A DNA stretch of 64,000 nt from Arhodomonas sp051195215 (GCF_051195215.1 NZ_JBNAZM010000010.1:58610-122609), one strand, 5' to 3'; shown: positions 50,158 through 60,176, counted from the first letter of the stretch. A program made the numbers and translations. Notes: generated from the sequence alone by a model not told the origin.

Positions 50158-53100
50158 ATGGATTACAGCGTCCTCGGCTGGGTGAGCGGCGAGCTGGATG
50201 TGACGCTCGGGCAGGCAGCCGAGGCGCTCGAGGAGTATGCCGACCAGGGCGGCGACGAGACCCGCTTGCAGTTCTGTGTCACGCATCTGCACCAGGTCCT
50301 CGGCATACTGCGCATGCTCGAGCTCGAGGGGGCCGTGCTGCTCGCCGAGGAGCAGGAAGCGGTAGCGCAGGCCCTGCTGGATGGCAGCATCGACGACCGC
50401 GACACCGCGAGCGAGGCACTGATGCGTGCCATTCTGCGGTTGCGCCGTCACCTCGAGCGTCTGCACGGCGGACAGGATGATGCCCCGGCGCTGCTGTTGC
50501 CCCTGATCAACGAACTGCGCGGCGCGCGCGGGGCCGACAGGCTCGCCGAGAGCACGCTTTTCGCCCCCGACCTCAGTCGCGCCGACCAGCGCGTCGATGC
50601 ACCGGTGCGCGACGGCAACGACCGGCGGGCGGATGTCGCGCCCAAGGCGCGCGCGGCCTACCAGCGCGGCTTGCTGGGATTTCTCCGCGGCAGCCCCAGT
50701 GAGGGGCTCGCCCGCATGGTCGCGGCGCTGGATCAGATGGACGCTGCCTCGCCGGACGAGCGCCGCGCGGCACCCTGGTGGGTGGGTGCGGCGCTGGTCG
50801 ACGCCGTGCGTGCCGGCAGTCTGGCGGAGGCGAGTGACGAGCTGCGGCCGTTGATCGCCCGCCTGGAACGGGAGATGAAGCGGGTTGCGGATCTCGGCCC
50901 GGAGGCCGACGTACCCGTCGATGTCCTGCGCAACCTGCTCTACTACGTGAGTGCTGCCGATACGGCGAGCGATCGCATTGAGCCCGTACAGACGGCTTTC
51001 GGTCTCAATGAGCTTCGTGATGCCCAGAGCCGGCTCGAAGCCGAGGCCGCCGACGGCGGCCCGGATGCCGAGGCGTTGCGTACCGTGGCCGCAGTTTTGC
51101 GCGAGGACGTCGCGAGCATCAAGGATGGCCTCGACCTTCACGTCCGCGCCGGCGCGGACGATCCCGCCAGGCTGCGCGAGGCCGCCGAGGGAATGCGACG
51201 CGTGGCCGACACCCTCGCCGTGCTCGGCCTCGAGAGCCCGCGCCGCACATTGCTCGACCATGCCGAGCTGCTGGAGGATGGAACGGCGGACGAGGCGACG
51301 GTCATGCAGGGCGCCGAGGCGCTGCTCTATATCGAATCGGAGCTGGACCGTTATGCCCGGGGCGAGAGCAGCGAATCGGACGGTCAGGAGCACAGCGTCT
51401 TCGACAGCGAGTACGAGGCGGTCTCCGCACGCGTGATCGAAGAGGCCATCGCGGAGATGGGGCATGTCCGCGAGGCGATCGTACGCACCCTGGAGAGCGA
51501 CGGAAGTGCGCCGGATCCGGAGATCGCCCGGCGCTTCGAGACCGTCGAAGGAGCGCTTCGCGTCCTCGGCAACGACCGGGTTTCGGCGCTGTTGCACCAG
51601 GCGGCGCGCGCGACCGATGCATTGATGAGCCCCGGTCAGCGGGTCGACGAGACCGCGCTGGACGATCTCGCCGATGCCATCACGAGCCTGGAGTATTACC
51701 TTGAGGCCCTGCGTGACGGGCGACGCGAGGCCGAGCGGATTCTGGACGTGGCCGATAGCGTGCTCTCCCGCCTGGTGCCACCGGAGGAGCCGGTTGCCGA
51801 GCCGCCGGCGGCCGAAGAGGCTGGTGCGGTCGAGCCGGAAGGGCATGACGACGGTGACGCGGGCACTGCCACCGAGCCGGCGCCGGCCGAGGCATCGCCG
51901 GAGGCGGTGGCGGATGCGCCGGCCGCCGGGCGTACCCCCGACCCGGCACAGCCCTCGGGCATCGACTTCGCGCGCAAGCGCGGTCGGGTCGATACCGAGG
52001 TGGCGGTTCGCGCCGACGAAGTCGATCCCGAGATCCTGGAGGTCTTCGTCGAAGAGGTGGACGAGGTTCTCGCCACCCTTCGCGAAGCTTTCCCGCAGTG
52101 GCGGACCGACGCCGACGACCGCGAGGCCTTGCTGACCACGCGGCGTATGTTCCACACCCTCAAGGGCAGTGGACGGCTGGCGGGTGCTTTGCTCCTCGGC
52201 GAGCTGGCATGGTCCGTGGAAAATCTGCTCAACCGGGTGCTCGACGGCAGCCGGGAGGCGGATGCCGAGGTGCACGCCATCGTCGCCGAGGCGATCGAGC
52301 TCATGCCGCCGCTCACACAGGCCATGACCGACGGTGGCGATGGTCCGGTGAGTGAGGCGCGCTCGCTCATGGAGCGTGCCATCGCCGCGGCCGACCCCGA
52401 CGCGGGGGCGGTTCGTGCGGGCGCCGATGCGGAAGCGCCTGCTGCCGGGTCAGTCGAGGACACGGCCGATACGCTGTCTGCCGGCGAGGCGCCCGACTCG
52501 GTATCGACACCGGAGGCGGGCGATGACGTCGCGGCGACGGCAGCACCCGGGGTGTCGGTCGACGAGGGCGAGCGTGAGCAGCCGCCGCTGGACGTCGTGC
52601 CGGAGGGTGACGCCGACCTGGCGACGGAGCCGGATGACGCCGCGCAGGACGACGCCGCCGGCCCGGCCATGGAGCCGACACTCTACGAGATCTTCCGCAA
52701 GGAGACGGAGGATCACCTCGCCGAGATTCCGGGATATTTGTACGTCGACGAGACGGGTGCGCACGTGCCGTGCCATCCCAATGAAGGGCTCATACGGACG
52801 CTGCACACCCTCACGGGGTCTGCCCGCATGGCCAACGTCGAGCCGGTCGCCGAGCTCGGCCGCGCCCTGGAGAATCTGGCGCGGGCCCGCCAGTCGGAGT
52901 CGACCCTCCTCGACGCCACGGACCAGGCGCTCATCGAGCGCGGCAGGGACGCCATCCGCCAGATCCTCGATGCCCTGGCCGTGGCGGGGACACCGCTGCC
53001 CGAGACGGATGCCCTGGTGGCCGAAGCGCAGGCGCGCGGCCGTGTCCGCCCCGGTCCGTCACTGGAGGAGTTGAGCGATCGGGCCCGAATTGCTCCGGCC

Positions 53101-56100
53101 GGCTACGCGGTGGCGCGTGGTGAGTCCCGTGCGACCGCCATGCCGACGCTGACCCTGCCCGATTCCGGTATGCCGACCGGTTACCCGGCCGGTCGGGGCG
53201 AAGGCCGGGCCGCCGCCATGCCGGTGCTGGATGACGAGACCGCTCCCGTGGCCGAGACGAGCGCGGAGCCGTCGCCCGAGGACGCGGCTGCCGAGGAGGT
53301 GGTCGCCGATGTCGCCGCGCCGGTACCGGACGGCGACGAGGTGCGTGCGGCAGACCCCGAGCCCGAACCGGAGAGCGGCCCCGCGGAGCCGGACGCGTCC
53401 GACGAGTACGACGAGCCCGAGCCGTCGTCGACGCCTGCGGCAACCGAGCCCGTCTCCGCTTCGACGCCGGATCCCGAGCTCGCCGAGATTTTCCTCGAAG
53501 AGGCCCAGGACATCCTGCGCTTCCTCGAGGGCACGCTCGATCGCTGGGAGGAAAGCGCCGAGCCGGAGATGCAGGTTGCGGAGCTTCACCGTTCCCTGCA
53601 CACCCTCAAAGGTGGTGCCCGCCTGGCAGGGTTCCAGGGTATCGGCCGTTTCTGCCACTCGGTGGAGGGGCTGGTCGCCGAGGTCGGTGCCGGGCGCATC
53701 GCCGCCGACGACCGCTTCTTCGACCTGATGCACAGCGCGCTCGATGAGCTGGTGGATCTGGTCGAACGGGCGGGCCACGGCGAGCAACCCGAGGCAGACG
53801 CCGACCTCGGCGCGCGCCTGGCCACCATGGCACACGGCGACGAGGAGCCCGCGGCACCCGACGATGAGGACGAGCGCGAGCTGCGCGAGGTATTCCTGGA
53901 GGAATCCTCGGATATCCTCGCCGAGAACGAGCGCATTCTTCAGGACTGGCGTGAGCAACCCGAGTCGAACGAACCGGCGGAAGCACTGCAGCGCGCGCTG
54001 CACACCCTGAAGGGCGGCGCGCGCATGACCGGACTCACCCCGGTCGCGAATCTCGCCCACGGCCTGGAGACCCTGCTGCAGGGGGTCGCCGAGCGTGAAG
54101 GCGGCGCGGGCGAATCGCTGTTCGAGTTGCTCGAGGCCTGCAACGACCGCCTTATCCAGCAGCGCGAGGAAGTCGCCGCCGGACAGGCACCGAGTGACGC
54201 CGAGGATCTGCTCGCGGCCATTGCCGAGCACGGCGAGCAGGCACCGGCCGCGGCGACACCGCCCGAGCAGGCCGAATCCGGGGGCTCGCGGGCCGATGCC
54301 ACCGCCACGGAATCCTCCGCCAGGTCCGCGCCATCGGCGGGTACCCGCGGGGATGTCGTACGGGTGGCCGCGGAATCACTGGACAATCTGGTCAATCATG
54401 CCGGTGAGGTCAGCATTTACCGCGCCCGCCTGGAGCAGCAGGCCGGAGCGGTGGACTTCAACCTTGCCGAGCTCGACCAGACCGTCACGCGGCTGCGAGA
54501 GCAGCTGCGGACCATGGAGATCGAAACCGAAGCGCAGATTCTGCACGGCTTCGGCCACGACGATGTCAGCCAGCGTGACCGGCAGGAGGAGTTCGACCCG
54601 CTCGAGCTCGATCGTTTCAGCCGCATGCAGGAGCTTTCGCGGGCGCTGTCCGAGAGTGTCAATGACCTCTCGAGTATTCAGTCCACGTTGCAGACGCTCA
54701 ATCGCGAGACGGAGACCCTGCTGCTGCAACAGGCCCGCGTGAATACCGATCTCCAGGACGGGCTCATGCGTACCCGCATGGTGCCGTTCGCGAACCTGGT
54801 GCCGCGCATGCGCCGCATCGTGCGCCAGGCATCCCACGAGCTCGGCCGGCAGGTGCAGTTGCAGGTCGGCGGCGCCGAGGGCGAGATGGACCGCACGGTG
54901 CTCGAGCGCATCGTGCCGCCGCTGGAGCACATGCTGCGCAATGCCGTTGCCCACGGCATCGAGACGCCCGCCAATCGTGAGGCCTCGGGCAAACCGAAGA
55001 CCGGCACGATTCGCATCGATGTCTCCCGCGAGGGCGCGGACGTCGTGCTGCGGGTGGGGGATGATGGTGTCGGCATGAACCTCGTCGCCATCCGCGACCG
55101 TGCCCTGGATCGCGGGCTGATGAAGCCCGATGCCGTGCTCACCGATCGCGAGATCGTGCAGTTCGTGCTCGAGCCCGGTTTCAGCACGGCGTCGCAGGTT
55201 ACCCAGATCGCCGGGCGCGGTGTCGGCATGGACGTGGTCAATGCCGAGATCAAGCAGCTCGGTGGCAGCCTCGAGATCGACTCGACCTATGGCGAAGGAA
55301 CCTGCTTCACGGTGCGGCTGCCGTTCACGCTCGCGCTCAATCAGGCCCTGCTCTGCCAGGCCGCGGACGAGGCCTATGCCATCCCGCTGTCGAGCATCGA
55401 GGGCGTGGTGCGCGCCGAGCACGGCTTCCTCCGCCGCGCCTTGCAGAGCCGTGAGCAGGCTTACTATGAATACGCCGGCGAGCGCTACGAGCTCCTCAGC
55501 CTTGCGAGCCTGCTCGGCGCGGGTGACGTCCATACCCCTGATGATCGCGCTCTTGCACCGCTGATTCTGGTCCAGGCCGGTGAGCACCGGGTGGCGCTGC
55601 ATGTCGACGGGTTGATCGGCAGCCGCGACATCGTGGTGAAGTCGCTCGGCCCGCAGATCAGCGGTATTCCGGGCATCTTCGGGGCCACCATTCTCGCCGA
55701 CGGCCGGGTCGTGCTCATCCTCGACGTGGGGGCGCTCATGCGCTACCGCGGTCGTGAGCTCGAGGGTGCCGCCGCTCAGCACAGCGATGCCGAGCGCCGC
55801 GAGCGCGCATTGGTCATGGTGGTCGACGACTCCATCACCATGCGCAAGGTCGCCACCCGACTGCTCGAGCGAAATGGTATGGACGTAATCACGGCGAAGG
55901 ATGGCGTCGACGCGGTGACCCGGCTGCAGGAGGGCGTGCCGGATGCCGTGTTGCTGGACATCGAGATGCCGCGTATGGACGGTTACGAATTCGCTGCGCA
56001 CATGCGCAACGAGCCGGCACTGCGCGAGGTGCCCATCGTGATGATCACCTCGCGTACCGGCGAGAAGCACCGTCAGCGCGCCATGGATATCGGTGTCGAC

Positions 56101-56184
56101 CGCTATCTCGGCAAGCCATACCAGGAAGGCGAGCTCCTTCAGGCCCTCCAGGAGTTGCTGGAGGCGGGGCGTGTGTCGGCGTGA
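50158..56184 (+). CDS. chpA: ChpA/PilL-type hybrid chemotaxis histidine kinase with multiple Hpt domains
   Basis: 2008 residues from the ATG at 50158 (GGGAG 7 nt upstream); ATG 50140, overlapping pilK, is an alternative. Order: N-terminal Hpt-like helical domain (candidate H43/H45), a divergent ~450-residue helical region, an acidic linker, then Hpt domains with HTLKGS (H666), HTLTGS (H883, with the usual Lys replaced by Thr), HTLKGG (H1148) and HTLKGG (H1282), separated by Pro/Ala/Glu linkers. Then CheA dimerisation from about 1402, ATPase N-box HMLRNAVAHG (from 1591), DDGVGM (from 1635), GRGVGMDVV (from 1687), a CheW domain to about 1860, and a receiver with phospho-acceptor D1934. Central kinase of twitching control, feeding PilG, PilH and its own receiver. 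Confidence 0.96.
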   Translation: MDYSVLGWVSGELDVTLGQAAEALEEYADQGGDETRLQFCVTHLHQVLGILRMLELEGAVLLAEEQEAVAQALLDGSIDDRDTASEALMRAILRLRRHLERLHGGQDDAPALLLPLINELRGARGADRLAESTLFAPDLSRADQRVDAPVRDGNDRRADVAPKARAAYQRGLLGFLRGSPSEGLARMVAALDQMDAASPDERRAAPWWVGAALVDAVRAGSLAEASDELRPLIARLEREMKRVADLGPEADVPVDVLRNLLYYVSAADTASDRIEPVQTAFGLNELRDAQSRLEAEAADGGPDAEALRTVAAVLREDVASIKDGLDLHVRAGADDPARLREAAEGMRRVADTLAVLGLESPRRTLLDHAELLEDGTADEATVMQGAEALLYIESELDRYARGESSESDGQEHSVFDSEYEAVSARVIEEAIAEMGHVREAIVRTLESDGSAPDPEIARRFETVEGALRVLGNDRVSALLHQAARATDALMSPGQRVDETALDDLADAITSLEYYLEALRDGRREAERILDVADSVLSRLVPPEEPVAEPPAAEEAGAVEPEGHDDGDAGTATEPAPAEASPEAVADAPAAGRTPDPAQPSGIDFARKRGRVDTEVAVRADEVDPEILEVFVEEVDEVLATLREAFPQWRTDADDREALLTTRRMFHTLKGSGRLAGALLLGELAWSVENLLNRVLDGSREADAEVHAIVAEAIELMPPLTQAMTDGGDGPVSEARSLMERAIAAADPDAGAVRAGADAEAPAAGSVEDTADTLSAGEAPDSVSTPEAGDDVAATAAPGVSVDEGEREQPPLDVVPEGDADLATEPDDAAQDDAAGPAMEPTLYEIFRKETEDHLAEIPGYLYVDETGAHVPCHPNEGLIRTLHTLTGSARMANVEPVAELGRALENLARARQSESTLLDATDQALIERGRDAIRQILDALAVAGTPLPETDALVAEAQARGRVRPGPSLEELSDRARIAPAGYAVARGESRATAMPTLTLPDSGMPTGYPAGRGEGRAAAMPVLDDETAPVAETSAEPSPEDAAAEEVVADVAAPVPDGDEVRAADPEPEPESGPAEPDASDEYDEPEPSSTPAATEPVSASTPDPELAEIFLEEAQDILRFLEGTLDRWEESAEPEMQVAELHRSLHTLKGGARLAGFQGIGRFCHSVEGLVAEVGAGRIAADDRFFDLMHSALDELVDLVERAGHGEQPEADADLGARLATMAHGDEEPAAPDDEDERELREVFLEESSDILAENERILQDWREQPESNEPAEALQRALHTLKGGARMTGLTPVANLAHGLETLLQGVAEREGGAGESLFELLEACNDRLIQQREEVAAGQAPSDAEDLLAAIAEHGEQAPAAATPPEQAESGGSRADATATESSARSAPSAGTRGDVVRVAAESLDNLVNHAGEVSIYRARLEQQAGAVDFNLAELDQTVTRLREQLRTMEIETEAQILHGFGHDDVSQRDRQEEFDPLELDRFSRMQELSRALSESVNDLSSIQSTLQTLNRETETLLLQQARVNTDLQDGLMRTRMVPFANLVPRMRRIVRQASHELGRQVQLQVGGAEGEMDRTVLERIVPPLEHMLRNAVAHGIETPANREASGKPKTGTIRIDVSREGADVVLRVGDDGVGMNLVAIRDRALDRGLMKPDAVLTDREIVQFVLEPGFSTASQVTQIAGRGVGMDVVNAEIKQLGGSLEIDSTYGEGTCFTVRLPFTLALNQALLCQAADEAYAIPLSSIEGVVRAEHGFLRRALQSREQAYYEYAGERYELLSLASLLGAGDVHTPDDRALAPLILVQAGEHRVALHVDGLIGSRDIVVKSLGPQISGIPGIFGATILADGRVVLILDVGALMRYRGRELEGAAAQHSDAERRERALVMVVDDSITMRKVATRLLERNGMDVITAKDGVDAVTRLQEGVPDAVLLDIEMPRMDGYEFAAHMRNEPALREVPIVMITSRTGEKHRQRAMDIGVDRYLGKPYQEGELLQALQELLEAGRVSA

Positions 56185-57124
56185 TCGCCCGCGTGCCGCG
56201 TTGGTGGGCGGACGCCGCCCCCGCCGGCGTCTGCGCGAAGGGCTGACGCAACGGGGCGTGGATGTCGCCTCGGAGTTCGCCGCCGAGGCGGGCGTCGAGC
56301 ACCTCGCCGACGTGGCGGCAGCGGACTGCCTCGTCGTCGACATGGCGATGCTCTCCGAGGCGGGCTATACGGGCCTCGGTGAGTTGCTCGCGGATTGGTC
56401 GGGAGAGGTGATCTTCGCCGAAACGGCGCGACTGGATGCCGATACCCTCGACAGGCTCGCTGCGAAGGTGCGGGAGCAGACGGGGTGCGTCGAACCCCGG
56501 CGCGGCGAGTGTCCGGCGGGCTTTCCCGTCTGTGTGCTCGCCGCCTCGTTCGGCGGCCCGCCCGCGCTGCGCCGGTTCCTGCTCGCTTTCCGCGAGCCGC
56601 CACCGGCAGCGTTCCTCATTGCCCAGCACATCGGTCAGGGGTTCTCCGATGTGCTTGCCCGCCAGCTTGGCCGGGACGGCTTCGTGCCGGTGCGCCGTGC
56701 AAGGGCGGGGGCGGTTCTGCGGCCCGGGCGTGCCTGGGTGTATCCGGTTACCGAGCGTCTTGCTCTCGACGCCGGTGACCGATTCCGTCGGGCGGGGCAG
56801 TGGTCCGGCGATGTTCTTTATCGTCCCTGTATCGACGATATCGCCGCCGACGTGGTGCGGCGTTACGGAGCCCGCGCGGCATTGATCGTGTTCACGGGCA
56901 TGGGCGAGGACGGCGCTGCCGGTGCCCGGATGGTCACCGAGGCCGGAGGCGCGGTCTGGGCACAGACAGCAGATTCGGCGGCCGTGGCGCATATGCCGGA
57001 CATGGCCGCTGAGGCGGTCTCCGGAGCCTGCAGCCGGGGGGACCCGGAGGCGCTGGCGGCGGCGTTCTCCGGCTGGCTGTCACGCCGCGGACATGCCCGG
57101 CCGTCACGGACAGCAAGCGAATAG
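56171..57124 (+). CDS. chpB: ChpB-type CheB methylesterase
   Basis: 317 residues from a GTG at 56171, overlapping the chpA end by 14 nt and preceded by GGAGG (56160-56164). Catalytic triad of CheB: S126 in LAASFGGPPALRRFL, H153 in IAQHIGQGFSDVLA, D247 in FTGMGEDGAAGARM. The N-terminal ~110 residues look like a degenerate receiver-like domain lacking a clear phosphorylation site, as in ChpB proteins. It should remove methyl groups from PilJ, opposing PilK. Confidence 0.9.
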   Translation: MCRRDRPRAALVGGRRPRRRLREGLTQRGVDVASEFAAEAGVEHLADVAAADCLVVDMAMLSEAGYTGLGELLADWSGEVIFAETARLDADTLDRLAAKVREQTGCVEPRRGECPAGFPVCVLAASFGGPPALRRFLLAFREPPPAAFLIAQHIGQGFSDVLARQLGRDGFVPVRRARAGAVLRPGRAWVYPVTERLALDAGDRFRRAGQWSGDVLYRPCIDDIAADVVRRYGARAALIVFTGMGEDGAAGARMVTEAGGAVWAQTADSAAVAHMPDMAAEAVSGACSRGDPEALAAAFSGWLSRRGHARPSRTASE

Positions 57125-57133
57125 GAGTGGTTA

Positions 57134-57586
57134 ATGGCGGAAGCCGATAGCATACGGTGCCTGATCGCCCCCCTCGGCAACCAGCGTTGGCTGATTCCCG
57201 GTGCCATGGTGGCCGAGGTGGTGAGTTACCAGGAGCCGGAGTCCGGCGGCGGTCCGGACTGGTTCGCGGGGTTTGCGCGCTGGCGGGGGCAGCGCCTTCC
57301 CGTGGTCGCACCGGAGTTGCTGTCCGGCGAACGCCACGAGCCCGGGGCACGGGCGCGGCTGCTGGTAATCAAGGCGGTAACGGGGCGTCTGCCGACGGAC
57401 TACTATGCGCTGGTCGCCGGCGGTATCCCCCACCTGCACAACGCCACCGAAAGCACGCTTGCCCCTGCGGGGGGTGGCGGTGATGAGCTGACCACCCCGG
57501 TGCTTGCCGCCGGCGAGGAGATGCTGCTGCCCGCGCTCGACATCATCGAGACGCGCCTCGCCGAGGCCGTGGCTTCGCCCGCGTAG
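57134..57586 (+). CDS. chpC: CheW-like protein ChpC
   Basis: 150 residues, single CheW-type domain: IRCLIAPLGNQRWLIPGAMV, then WFAGFARWRGQRLPVVAPEL and LVIKAVTGRLPTDYYALVAG. Nine nt after chpB. A second adaptor that may couple other receptors to ChpA. Last gene of the operon: chpD and chpE, present in Pseudomonas, do not follow here. Confidence 0.9.
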   Translation: MAEADSIRCLIAPLGNQRWLIPGAMVAEVVSYQEPESGGGPDWFAGFARWRGQRLPVVAPELLSGERHEPGARARLLVIKAVTGRLPTDYYALVAGGIPHLHNATESTLAPAGGGGDELTTPVLAAGEEMLLPALDIIETRLAEAVASPA

Positions 57587-57669
57587 ACACGGGTGCGGTC
57601 GGTGTTCACCGGCCGTGTGTCAGGCCCGGGGCGGGCTCAGTGCAAGTGTCGTCGGGGCGCTTCGCAAAA

Positions 57670-57744
57670 CGTCGGCTTGCAACTCCGGAGTCGCAATTCG
57701 CCAACTCGGGAAGGTGGATGCAGCGAAGCGTAATCCCACCTTCC
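57670..57744. repeat. Repeat-like sequence and hairpin between chpC and rsmE
   Basis: GGAAGGTGG (57709-57717) and CCACCTTCC (57736-57744) form a perfect 9-bp stem with an 18-nt loop containing GCGAAGCGTA, two nt before the rsmE stop. It suits a bidirectional terminator. The upstream part CTTGCAACTCCGGAGTCGCA then ATTCGCCAACTCGGG shares words with the ACTTG element family, weakly. Confidence 0.5.
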
Positions 57745-57746
57745 GG

Positions 57747-58481
57747 CTACGCCAGATCCCCAAAGCGCGCCTGTAGAACCGCCAGGGCAGCGAGGGTGGC
57801 GGTTTCGGTGCGCAGCACACGGGGGCCCAGGCCGAGGCCCTCGAAGCCGCGATTCGTGGCGGCCGCCACCTCGGTATCGCTTAGCCCGCCCTCCGGACCC
57901 ACCAGCAGGGCGATGCCTGCCGCGGGTGGCGGCAGCGCCTCGACGCCGCATCCGTTAGCGGGATCCAGCACGACGCCCTGAAGGCCGTCGACTTGCTCCC
58001 ATGCCCGATCCAGGGACACGGGCGTGTCAACGGCGGGCACACGGTTGCGTCCGCACTGCTCACAGGCGCTCACTGCCACCCGCTGCCAATGTGTCTGGCG
58101 TTTGCGCATGCGCTCGCCGTCGAGCCGCACCACGGTATGCTCGGTGAATACCGGCACGATCCGAGTTATCCCCAGCTCCACTGCCTTCTGTACCGCCAGG
58201 TCCATGCGGTCGCCTTTGGCGATTCCCTGGAGCAGGACGAACGGCAGGGGGGGTTCCGCTTCACGGGGCTCGTGCCGGAGCAGCCGCACGGTCGCTTCCC
58301 GTCGCTCCAGGGTTTCCAGGCGGGCGCGGTACTCTCCGCCGTTACCGTCGAATACGGTCAGCTCCGCGCCGGGACGCAGCCGCCGGGCGCGCAGATGCTG
58401 GAGTGCATCGCCGGAGAGGTCGACGATTTCGTCCACGGCCAGCGGGCCGGACAGGTGGACGCGGGTACCGGTGCGGGACAT
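57747..58481 (-). CDS. rsmE: 16S rRNA (uracil-1498-N3) methyltransferase
   Basis: 244 residues from the ATG at 58481 (MSRTGTRVHLSGPL); the open frame continues upstream without family character. SPOUT-fold knot motifs: QGIAKGDRMDLAVQKAVELG, SACEQCGRNRVPAV, LLVGPEGGLSDTEVAAATNR, LGPRVLRTETATLAAL. It methylates U1498 of 16S rRNA. The ribosome site is weak (AGGA close to the ATG), so the exact start is less sure than the identity. Confidence 0.94.
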   Translation of the reverse strand: MSRTGTRVHLSGPLAVDEIVDLSGDALQHLRARRLRPGAELTVFDGNGGEYRARLETLERREATVRLLRHEPREAEPPLPFVLLQGIAKGDRMDLAVQKAVELGITRIVPVFTEHTVVRLDGERMRKRQTHWQRVAVSACEQCGRNRVPAVDTPVSLDRAWEQVDGLQGVVLDPANGCGVEALPPPAAGIALLVGPEGGLSDTEVAAATNRGFEGLGLGPRVLRTETATLAALAVLQARFGDLA

Positions 58482-59129
58482 GTTCCTGATGCCGTGGACA
58501 AAGGGGTTGGCGGTGTCTAACAGGGTGATCTTACCGCTGCATTCGCCACCGTCAACGGGGCAGCGGATACCACAGCCGCTGTGCTTCCGGCTGCCACGGT
58601 TGCGGTCCGGAGTGTCTCGCTCTTCGATACAGGTTGTGTTGCCCCTGGGACACTTTGTGACGGCAGCAACGGAACGCTTGCGCGTGCCCGTCTTCGTCTG
58701 ACGGAACATCGTGGCGGCCATAGTGGGACGGTCAACAGTCGTTGAATCGCTGGAATGAATGTTGCTGCTCGATGTCTGGCCGGTTTTTACAGTGCGCACA
58801 CCAGTCAAGGAGCGAATGGGTGGGCGTGTGCGTCAGACACGGTGGAAATGGACGGATCCAAGGCCGTCGCGTGTCATTTCGACGGCAGTGCCGGCGAATG
58901 GATGCTAGTCCTTACAGGGGCATACTTCCGGGATGGGACCGCGACCGGCTGCTTGTAGTACGGGCCGATGAGCTCGAGTGGAGTGGTTGGCGATGCGCGG
59001 AGCCAACTCGGCTGTCTCTGAGACCGCGATGATGTGTCAAACGGTGATCGACCGCCCGCTGGCCACGCGTTGATGGCATTCGCCGGATGGCGGATCGGAC
59101 GGTGATTGCGAGCAGGAGAGGGAAACGCG
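58482..59129. other. Gene-poor stretch between rsmE and the alcohol dehydrogenase gene
   Basis: 648 nt without a convincing gene. The longest sensible reading is a 67-residue plus-strand frame at 58755-58958 (MNVAARCLAGFYSAHTSQ..., ending TATGCL) with no good ribosome site. Base composition is somewhat less GC-rich than the flanks. No hairpin, repeat copy or RNA family was recognised. It may hold divergent promoters for rsmE and adhP, or a decayed gene. Confidence 0.4.
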
Positions 59130-60155
59130 ATGAGCAAAACGATGAAAGCGGCGGTGGTGCGTGAGTTCGGCAAACCGCTGGAGATCGACGAAGTACCGGT
59201 GCCGGAACCCGGCGAAGGCGAGGTCCAGGTGCGTATCCAGGCTTCCGGGGTCTGTCACACGGATCTGCACGCGGCGGAGGGCGACTGGCCCGTGAAGCCG
59301 ATCCTGCCGCTGATTCCGGGGCACGAGGGTGTGGGGTACGTCTCCGCCCTTGGCAAGGGCGTGACCCACGTCAAGGAGGGCGATCGCGTCGGTGTGCCCT
59401 GGCTTTACAGTGCCTGTGGTCACTGTGAGCACTGCATGGGCGGTTGGGAGACGCTGTGCGAATCCCAGCAGAACACCGGTTACTCCGTCCACGGCGGCTA
59501 CGGCGAGTTCGTCATTGCGGATGCCGACTACGTCGGCGTACTGCCGGACAGCGTCGGCTTCACCGAGATCGCCCCGATTCTCTGTGCTGGCGTGACCGTT
59601 TACAAAGGCCTGAAGGTGACGGACACGCGTCCCGGGCAGTGGGTGGCGATTTCCGGCATCGGTGGTCTGGGACACGTGGCGGTGCAATATGCGCGTGCCA
59701 TGGGGCTGCACGTGGCGGCGATCGACGTCTCCGCCGAGAAGCTGGCTCTGGCCAGGCGCCTGGGCGCAGAGCTCACCGTCAACGCTGCCGAGGAGGATCC
59801 AGCCGAGCGTATCAAGGCGGATGTGGGCGGCGTCCACGGCGCCCTGGTGACCGCCGTATCGAACAAGGCCTTCGCCCAGGCGCTGGGTGTCGTGCGGCGA
59901 GGCGGCACGGTCGCGTTGAACGGTCTTCCGCCCGGGGATTTCCCGTTACCCATATTCGACGTGGTGCTCAACGGCATTACCGTACGCGGTTCCATCGTGG
60001 GTACCCGGCTGGATCTTCAGGAAGCCTTGCGCTTCGCCGGTGAGGGGGCGGTGACCGCCACGGTGAGCACGGCGCGGCTGGAGGAGATCAACGCCGTGTT
60101 CGATCGCATGCGCGAAGGTCGTATCGACGGGCGCGTGGTTCTCGACATGGCGTAA
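59130..60155 (+). CDS. adhP: Zinc-dependent alcohol dehydrogenase AdhP
   Basis: 341 residues from the ATG at 59130 with GAGAGGG upstream; an in-frame start at 59106 is less likely. Catalytic zinc ligands C42 (SGVCHTDLHAAEGDWP) and H65-E66 (PGHEGVGYV); structural zinc C96, C99, C102, C110 (CGHCEHCMGGWETLC). NAD site SGIGGLGHVAVQYARAMG. Typical AdhP pattern for ethanol and other primary alcohols. Stand-alone gene ended by a strong hairpin. Confidence 0.93.
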   Translation: MSKTMKAAVVREFGKPLEIDEVPVPEPGEGEVQVRIQASGVCHTDLHAAEGDWPVKPILPLIPGHEGVGYVSALGKGVTHVKEGDRVGVPWLYSACGHCEHCMGGWETLCESQQNTGYSVHGGYGEFVIADADYVGVLPDSVGFTEIAPILCAGVTVYKGLKVTDTRPGQWVAISGIGGLGHVAVQYARAMGLHVAAIDVSAEKLALARRLGAELTVNAAEEDPAERIKADVGGVHGALVTAVSNKAFAQALGVVRRGGTVALNGLPPGDFPLPIFDVVLNGITVRGSIVGTRLDLQEALRFAGEGAVTATVSTARLEEINAVFDRMREGRIDGRVVLDMA

Positions 60156-60176
60156 CCTCCGCCGCCTGCGTGCCTC

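Noticed and set aside
49972..56343. Long antisense frames opposite chpA
   Set aside because: They track the codon bias of chpA and show no domain.
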